A stretch of DNA of 10,639 nt from assembly GCA_944325295.1 (NCBI GenBank), contig CALUZL010000055.1, forward strand, positions 1 through 10,639, read 5' to 3'. The position numbers were made by a program, and so were the translations under genes. This DNA comes from an uncultured Erysipelotrichaceae bacterium (GTDB lineage: Bacteria > Bacillota_I > Bacilli_A > Erysipelotrichales > Erysipelotrichaceae). The notes under the pieces were generated by a model. The model was not told the DNA's origin, did no database searches, and saw nothing but the letters and a program-made list of their open reading frames with translations. Numbering within the stretch: the first letter of the stretch is position 1; each line of letters starts with the position of its first letter. Shown here one piece after another: positions 5,938-10,639 of this stretch.

Positions 5938-6648
5938 ATGTATAAGAGAGTTTTATTGAAATTGAGTGGCGAAGCTTTAGGCAACGGCAAAGGGCTTTAT
6001 GATCCTGATTTTTTGGATGAACTCGCTGAAGAGATAAAAGAGATCGCCAATCAGGGCACCGCGGTAGCGATTGTTGTAGGCGGTGGTAACCTCATTCGCG
6101 GTCGCATTCTTGAGGAGCTCGGATTTGATCGTGTCAGCGCTGACTATATGGGTATGATGGGAACGGTCATGAATGCGATCGCTTTGGAAAATGTATTGAA
6201 AGATCATAATGTGAAAGCCAAAGCTTTAAGTGCTATCGATGTCGAGACTTGCGAAAAATACAATGCCCTGAATTCACGTGAATACTTAGATAAAGGTTAT
6301 GTCGTGATCTTTGGCGGCGGCGTTTCGCAACCGTATTTCTCAACTGATTCCACAGCGGTATTGCGCGCATTAGAAAACAAGTGTGATGTCATCTTCCTTG
6401 CGAAAAACGGTACCGATGGCGTTTATGACAGTGACCCTTCACTCAACAAAGACGCAAAGAAATTTACTGAGATCACTTATGAAGAACTACTCGAGCGTGA
6501 TCTTAAAGTCATCGATGCCAGTGCTGCGGCCATGGCCAGAGAATATGGCCTAGATGCGTTCGTATTCAATATGAATGGTAAAGGAAATATCAAAAAGGCT
6601 ATAAATGATACGACGATTGGTACTATAATTAAGGCAAAGGAGAAATAA
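5938..6648 (+). CDS. pyrH: Uridylate kinase (UMP kinase)
   Basis: A 236-residue bacterial UMP kinase of the amino acid kinase fold, normally hexameric, that converts UMP to UDP with ATP. Visible motifs are KLSGEAL (8-14), VVGGGNLIRG (46-55), ADYMGMMGTVMNA (68-80, UMP/oligomer region), FGGGVSQPYFSTDSTA (125-140) and KNGTDGVYDSDP (156-167). Length is standard. The ATG at 5938 has AGGAG (5927-5931) six bases ahead. It follows the terminator immediately, and I see no convincing promoter in the 46-base gap, so expression depends on read-through or a promoter inside tsf. The product UDP feeds RNA, CTP and UDP-sugar precursors of the cell wall. frr follows after 5 bases. Confidence 0.97.
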   Translation: MYKRVLLKLSGEALGNGKGLYDPDFLDELAEEIKEIANQGTAVAIVVGGGNLIRGRILEELGFDRVSADYMGMMGTVMNAIALENVLKDHNVKAKALSAIDVETCEKYNALNSREYLDKGYVVIFGGGVSQPYFSTDSTAVLRALENKCDVIFLAKNGTDGVYDSDPSLNKDAKKFTEITYEELLERDLKVIDASAAAMAREYGLDAFVFNMNGKGNIKKAINDTTIGTIIKAKEK

Positions 6649-6653
6649 TCAAA

Positions 6654-7202
6654 ATGATGGATGATATTATTAAAATGTGTCATGAAAAAATGACAAAAGT
6701 TACTGAGCAATTCGGTTCAAGACTCAATCAGGTACGTACCGGGCGAGCTAATCCGATGCTTCTTGACGCTATTGAAGTTGAATACTATGGTGCGATGACC
6801 CCGATAAATCAGATGGCTTCGATCCAAGTCAGTGAAGGTAAGACATTGGTGATCAAACCTTACGATTCTTCAAGTTTGAAAGATATCGAAAGAGCCATCA
6901 ATAAATCGGACCTCGGTTTACCGCCGACAAACGACGGTGCTCTCATAAGAATAACTGTACCGCAACTGACCGAAGAGACCAGAAAGGGCTATTGTAAAGA
7001 GGTTTCCAAATATGCCGAGGATGCAAAAGTTCAGGTCCGCAATATTCGTCGGGAAGTAAATGAAGTTTTAAAGAAAGATAAGACAATACCTGAAGATACC
7101 CAAAAGGATCTTCTTGACAAAGTTCAAAAAGAAACCGAAAAGATCACAAAAGAGATCGATGAGATAGCTGCTAAAAAAGAGAAAGAAATAATGACTATCT
7201 GA
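6654..7202 (+). CDS. frr: Ribosome recycling factor
   Basis: A 182-residue RRF that, with EF-G, splits the post-termination 70S ribosome. The three-helix bundle carries QVRTGRANPMLLD (26-38), the tip domain has GAMTPINQMASI (46-57), and the C-terminal helix has VQVRNIRREVNEVLKK (126-141). Length is normal (E. coli 185). The start is one of two adjacent ATGs (6654 or 6657). AAAGGAG (6636-6642) precedes the first with an 11-base gap, a little long, so I kept the upstream ATG. It lies 5 bases after pyrH and 1 base before uppS in the same operon. Confidence 0.97.
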   Translation: MMDDIIKMCHEKMTKVTEQFGSRLNQVRTGRANPMLLDAIEVEYYGAMTPINQMASIQVSEGKTLVIKPYDSSSLKDIERAINKSDLGLPPTNDGALIRITVPQLTEETRKGYCKEVSKYAEDAKVQVRNIRREVNEVLKKDKTIPEDTQKDLLDKVQKETEKITKEIDEIAAKKEKEIMTI

Positions 7203-7203
7203 T

Positions 7204-7920
7204 ATGATCCCTCAGATACCTAAACATATTGCCATCATAATGGATGGCAATGGTCGATGGGCTCAAAGCAGGGGCAAGATGCGCTATGAAGGGCACAAGG
7301 AAGGGACTAAGAAGGTCCGTGATATCGCCATTCATGCCAAGGAAATGGGCGTCAAGTGTTTGACTCTCTACGCCTTTTCTACCGAGAATTGGAAACGTCC
7401 GCAAGGAGAAGTCAATTATATAATGTCGCTGCCTAAGCTCTTTTTTGCCACTTATCTCAAAGAGATCATGGCCAACGACATTAAAATCAAAATGATCGGA
7501 GAAAGGGAAGGGATCCCTAAAGGAGCGCTCTCCTTTTTTGAAGAGGCGATTGCCGATACAAAAGATAATCAGGGGATGATCTTAAATTTTGCCGTGAATT
7601 ACGGTTCCCACTATGAAATCGTCCGCGGTATCAAAAGCTATGCCGATGATGTGCTGAAGGGTCGAAAGAATGATCTTGAACCCTCTGACTTCAGTGAGTA
7701 TCTCATGACAGCCGATCTTATGGATATCGATCTTATGATCAGGACAGGCGGCGAAAAACGCCTTTCCAATTTCTTGCTGTGGCAATTAGCTTACAGCGAG
7801 CTCATTTTTCTTGATACTTACTGGCCGGATTTCAGTGAAGCAGAATTTGACAGCTGTATCGAAGAATTCAAAAAGCGTAAACGACGTTTTGGAGGTTTGA
7901 ATGAAGACGAGAGTAATTAG
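7204..7920 (+). CDS. uppS: Undecaprenyl diphosphate synthase (cis-prenyltransferase)
   Basis: A 238-residue cytosolic, membrane-associated enzyme that extends farnesyl diphosphate with IPP to C55 undecaprenyl diphosphate, the lipid carrier for peptidoglycan and other wall polymers. It has the catalytic motif MDGNGRWA (13-20, D14), LYAFSTENWKRP (55-66), NYGSHYEI (132-139), RTGGEKRLSNFLLWQ (180-194) and a RRFGGL C-terminus (227-232). The usual NYGGR motif reads NYGSH. There is one base between the frr stop and the ATG, and no good Shine-Dalgarno sequence in the 15 bases before it, so coupling to frr translation is likely. The end overlaps cdsA by 20 bases. Confidence 0.96.
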   Translation: MIPQIPKHIAIIMDGNGRWAQSRGKMRYEGHKEGTKKVRDIAIHAKEMGVKCLTLYAFSTENWKRPQGEVNYIMSLPKLFFATYLKEIMANDIKIKMIGEREGIPKGALSFFEEAIADTKDNQGMILNFAVNYGSHYEIVRGIKSYADDVLKGRKNDLEPSDFSEYLMTADLMDIDLMIRTGGEKRLSNFLLWQLAYSELIFLDTYWPDFSEAEFDSCIEEFKKRKRRFGGLNEDESN

Positions 7921-8668
7921 TGCGTTGGTATTGGCTTTGATCTGTATACCCTCTTTAATATTGGGTGGTATCTTTACCGATATCCTCATGATCGCTGTCG
8001 TCCTCATCGGCTGCTTTGAATTTTGCACCATAAGAAAGAAACGCTTCAATGTTTTGCTCTACCCGTCGATGGTCGCTTTTGTGGCTTTGATCAACGTGTT
8101 CAACAATAACCAAGTCGGTCTTATCATCTTCTATATCATCTATCTGTTCTTTATTGCCATGATATTTGAAGATATTACCCTTGATGATATCTCTTCGGTC
8201 TTCATGATGAGTATCATCATCGGTTTTGCTGTTTTTTCCGTCGTCAAGATGTATGATCGCGACAATGGTTATCTGATGATGATCTATATCTTGCTTGCGA
8301 GCTTTGGTTGTGATATCGCCGCCCTTTTTTGCGGTATGCTTTTTGGTAAACACAAACTAAACGAGCGGATATCGCCCAAAAAGACCGTTGAAGGTGCGAT
8401 TGGCGGCTGGTTCTTTGGCTTTATCCTGTCATATGTTTTTGCCTGGTTTGCCTTTCCGGAAAAATTGCGGGGTGCTGCTTTGATCATATCTTTGATCTTG
8501 CCGATAGTATCACAGATCGGTGATCTTTCTTTCAGTCTTATAAAGAGAAACTATGGCGTTAAAGACTTTGGATCGATCATACCGGGTCATGGCGGTATCC
8601 TTGATCGTATCGACTCTTTACTTTTTTGTTTGATCTTTTTTGCCTCAGTCTGGGAGTTTTTCTTATGA
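7901..8668 (+). CDS. cdsA: Phosphatidate cytidylyltransferase (CDP-diacylglycerol synthase)
   Basis: A 255-residue multi-pass membrane enzyme that makes CDP-diacylglycerol and PPi from CTP and phosphatidic acid for phospholipid synthesis. Six or more hydrophobic helices are visible, the first at about 5-22. Conserved parts are DIAALFCGMLFGKHKLN (138-154), ISPKKTVEGAIGG (157-169) and the C-terminal CdsA signature SLIKRNYGVKDFGSIIPGHG (212-231) continuing into ILDRID (233-238). The ATG at 7901 has GGAGGT (7891-7896) four bases ahead. That site is formed by the codons for the conserved FGG near the end of UppS. The stop overlaps the dxr start (ATGA). Confidence 0.95.
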   Translation: MKTRVISALVLALICIPSLILGGIFTDILMIAVVLIGCFEFCTIRKKRFNVLLYPSMVAFVALINVFNNNQVGLIIFYIIYLFFIAMIFEDITLDDISSVFMMSIIIGFAVFSVVKMYDRDNGYLMMIYILLASFGCDIAALFCGMLFGKHKLNERISPKKTVEGAIGGWFFGFILSYVFAWFAFPEKLRGAALIISLILPIVSQIGDLSFSLIKRNYGVKDFGSIIPGHGGILDRIDSLLFCLIFFASVWEFFL

Positions 8669-9819
8669 GAGAAGTCATAATCTTAGGCTTGAGTGGCAGT
8701 ATCGGGACGCAGACCTTAGATATCATAAAAGACCATCCCGATGCGTTTTCGATAGCTGCTGTCAGCGTCGGTAAAAACATTTCCTATCTCGATACCTTTT
8801 TAAAGGACAATCCCGTAAAGAATGCCTATGCACTAAGTATCGATGATAAGCTTCGCACAAAATATCCCGATGTCAACTTCTATGAAGGTGATGATGGGAT
8901 CGAAAAGATGCTTCTCGATGTAAAACACGATCTTTTAGTCAACGCTTTAGTGGGGTTTGTGGGGTTTAGGCCGACATTTATCGATATTCAAAGAGGGATC
9001 GATGTCGCTTTGGCCAATAAGGAAAGTTTGGTCGTTGGCGGTGACCTGATCAAAAAAGCCATGTGTCAAAGCGGCGCCAAACTCTATCCGATCGATTCGG
9101 AGCATTCGGCGATCGATCAGCTCATAAGCGGCAAGCGCAAAGAAGACATAAGAAGGCTCATCATCACGGCCAGCGGCGGTGCTTTTCGCAACAGGGAACG
9201 TTCTGAGCTGAGACATGTAAAAAAAGAAGACGCCTTAAGACATCCGACCTGGTCTATGGGCCAAAAGATAACTATCGATTCCGCAACGATGATGAATAAG
9301 GGTTTTGAGATCATCGAGGCACATTATCTTTTTGATATACCTTATGAAAGGATCGCTGTTGTCATGCACCCTGAAAGTATCGTCCATTCTTTAGTCGAGT
9401 TTAACGACGGCTCGATCTTAGCTCAACTCAGCGAACCGGATATGCACTTAGCGATCAGCTACGCTCTATTTGGACGCCATCTTTCCTACAGTGGGCAAAA
9501 AGCCTTAGATCTTGTCAAATGCGGTCAACTTCACTTTGCCGAACTTGATCCTTTGCGATTCCCGCTTTTAAGGGTCGCCAAGATGGTCGGTGAACTGGCT
9601 GGCAATCTGGGTGCTGTTATAAATGGAGCTAATGATACTGCTGTAAATCTTTTTTTGAAAGATGAGATACCTTTTTTAATGATCGAAGAGACGATCATCG
9701 AAGCTGTTAAAGAAGCTGAATACATAAAAGAGCCGACACCGCAACAGGTCAAAGCAAGTTATGAAGAAGCGGTAAGGTTCGCTATCAGATACGCAAAGAA
9801 AAATGCCGATATTGGATAA
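8665..9819 (+). CDS. dxr: 1-deoxy-D-xylulose 5-phosphate reductoisomerase
   Basis: A 384-residue NADPH-dependent enzyme, target of fosmidomycin, that converts DXP to MEP in the isoprenoid pathway. The Rossmann motif is GLSGSIG (8-14). Substrate and metal motifs are ALANKESLVVGG (115-126), PIDSEHSAID (142-151, ligands D144 and E146), ASGGAFR (169-175), HPTWSMGQKITIDSATMMNK (193-212), E215 as third acidic ligand, and HPESIVHSLVEF (235-246). A GANDTAVNLFL segment (321-331) is in the C-terminal part. An in-frame ATG at 8626 exists, but the ATG at 8665 starts the normal N-terminus. It has GGGAG (8652-8656) eight bases ahead and overlaps the cdsA stop by 4 bases. The final 17 bases overlap dxs. Confidence 0.97.
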   Translation: MREVIILGLSGSIGTQTLDIIKDHPDAFSIAAVSVGKNISYLDTFLKDNPVKNAYALSIDDKLRTKYPDVNFYEGDDGIEKMLLDVKHDLLVNALVGFVGFRPTFIDIQRGIDVALANKESLVVGGDLIKKAMCQSGAKLYPIDSEHSAIDQLISGKRKEDIRRLIITASGGAFRNRERSELRHVKKEDALRHPTWSMGQKITIDSATMMNKGFEIIEAHYLFDIPYERIAVVMHPESIVHSLVEFNDGSILAQLSEPDMHLAISYALFGRHLSYSGQKALDLVKCGQLHFAELDPLRFPLLRVAKMVGELAGNLGAVINGANDTAVNLFLKDEIPFLMIEETIIEAVKEAEYIKEPTPQQVKASYEEAVRFAIRYAKKNADIG

Positions 9820-10639
9820 GATAGATTCACCTCAAGATCTGCGAAAACTCGATATAAGATCGCAAATGATCTTAGCGGATGAGCTGAGAGAGGAGATCTT
9901 GAACATATGTTCTAAAAAAGGGGGACATTTAGCCTCCAATTTGGGCGTGGTCGAATTGACGATTGCGGTCCATACCGTGTTCAATACACCGATCGATAAG
10001 GTCGTTTGGGATGTCGGTCATCAGACCTATGCACACAAGATCCTGACATCAAGAAGGGAAGCGATGGCTTCGCTTAGAGATTTGGGTGGTCTTTCCGGAT
10101 TCCCTAAAAGATATGAATCGGAGTATGATGTCTTTGATACCGGCCACAGTTCGACCTCGATCTCTGCAGCGCTGGGTTTAGCTAGAGCTCGCGATCTGAA
10201 AGGAGAAAAAAACCGGGTCATCGCCATCATCGGTGATGGCGCCCTGACCGGTGGCATGGCCTTTGAAGCTTTAGCTGATGCCGGCAGCAGTAAGAGCGAT
10301 ATCATCGTCATCTTAAACGATAACGAAATGAGCATCGAAAAAAATAACGGCGGTATGGCTATAGCTTTATCCAAGGCCCGAACCAAACCGCTTTACACCA
10401 ATTCCAATCGCATAATAAAGAAAGCTGTTTTGAAAGTACCCTGTGTGGGTGAATATGTCGTCAAGGGCGTAAGAAGGATAAAGCACACTTTAAAGCAGTT
10501 GCTCATTCCGGATATGATATTTGAAGACATGGGTTTTACTTACTTGGGTCCGGTCGATGGTCATGACCTCGAAAAACTGGAAGCGATGCTTTATCGAGCT
10601 CGTGATCTCAAAGGACCGGTCTTGATCCACTGTCTTACT
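9803..10639 (+). CDS. dxs: 1-deoxy-D-xylulose 5-phosphate synthase, 3' truncated by window end
   Basis: The first 279 of about 620 residues of the thiamine diphosphate enzyme that joins pyruvate and glyceraldehyde 3-phosphate into DXP, the first MEP pathway step. Clear motifs are GGHLASNLGVVELTIA (40-55), VWDVGHQTYAHK (68-79), GGLSGFPKR (95-103), FDTGHSSTSISAALG (111-125), the ThDP/Mg segment GDGALTGGMAFEAL (144-157) with D145 and N174 (ILNDNEMSI 170-178), and LGPVDGHD (248-255). No frameshift is seen to the window edge. The ATG at 9803 overlaps dxr by 17 bases and lacks a strong Shine-Dalgarno sequence (only AAAGAAAA). It is still preferred, because LDKIDSPQDLRKL is the usual family start, and initiation is probably coupled to dxr. 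Confidence 0.95.
   Translation, partial: MPILDKIDSPQDLRKLDIRSQMILADELREEILNICSKKGGHLASNLGVVELTIAVHTVFNTPIDKVVWDVGHQTYAHKILTSRREAMASLRDLGGLSGFPKRYESEYDVFDTGHSSTSISAALGLARARDLKGEKNRVIAIIGDGALTGGMAFEALADAGSSKSDIIVILNDNEMSIEKNNGGMAIALSKARTKPLYTNSNRIIKKAVLKVPCVGEYVVKGVRRIKHTLKQLLIPDMIFEDMGFTYLGPVDGHDLEKLEAMLYRARDLKGPVLIHCLT

Noticed and set aside
6601..6630. TATAAT at 6624-6629 near the end of pyrH as a possible frr promoter
   Set aside because: No TGn extension and no -35 match; frr is 5 bases from pyrH and looks co-transcribed.
7955..8353. 132-residue minus-strand open frame opposite cdsA
   Set aside because: Its Asp/His/Lys-rich composition is what antisense reading of GAT/ATC-rich membrane-protein codons gives; no independent support.
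10027..10386. 119-residue open frame on the minus strand opposite dxs
   Set aside because: It lies fully within conserved dxs coding sequence, has no ribosome site or recognisable family, and is a shadow frame.

Overview
The window is a dense, single-strand (+) stretch of chromosome. It most likely comes from a low-to-moderate GC Bacillota, and I lean towards the Erysipelotrichia or a related lineage. The order trmFO-xerC ... rpsB-tsf-pyrH-frr-uppS-cdsA-dxr is the conserved Bacillota housekeeping block. TGA is a true stop (it ends xerC, the pyrophosphatase, the anti-sigma gene, frr and cdsA at family-typical C-termini) and Trp is TGG, so this is not a code-4 mollicute. The class is an inference from gene order and protein style.

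Layout: (1) 3-993, the tail of a probable trmFO overlapping xerC. (2) 991-2628, a CBS-domain family II pyrophosphatase. Its extended -10 promoter is built on the xerC stop codon, and the predicted transcript begins exactly at the GTG start. (3) 2635-3877, an ECF-type sigma factor and a membrane anti-sigma factor with an RsgI-like extracytoplasmic domain, overlapping by 8 bases and preceded by a candidate ECF-type promoter. (4) 3894-5926, the rpsB-tsf unit, with a good vegetative promoter, a structured leader of about 107 nt, a TTG start for S2, an S2 with a long charged C-terminal tail, and an intrinsic terminator after tsf. (5) 5938-10639, pyrH-frr-uppS-cdsA-dxr-dxs, tightly packed or overlapping, with dxs cut by the window end.

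How the genes work together: rpsB, tsf and frr serve translation and ribosome recycling. PyrH makes UDP for RNA and for UDP-sugars. Dxs and Dxr are the first two steps of the MEP isoprenoid pathway, and UppS uses its products to make undecaprenyl diphosphate for cell wall synthesis. CdsA makes CDP-diacylglycerol for phospholipids. The last cluster therefore joins nucleotide, ribosome and envelope-precursor supply. The pyrophosphatase removes PPi, which UppS, CdsA and other biosynthetic enzymes release.

Compared with the Bacillus subtilis order as I remember it, two things differ. The hslVU-codY slot between xerC and rpsB holds the pyrophosphatase and the sigma/anti-sigma pair, and dxr is followed by dxs instead of the site-2 protease gene rseP. 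I saw no mobile element, CRISPR array, tRNA or rRNA, and no gene-free stretch above 160 bases. The window is mainly housekeeping. The least ordinary parts are the sigma/anti-sigma module, the leaderless-looking pyrophosphatase start, the rpsB leader and the tsf-pyrH junction.
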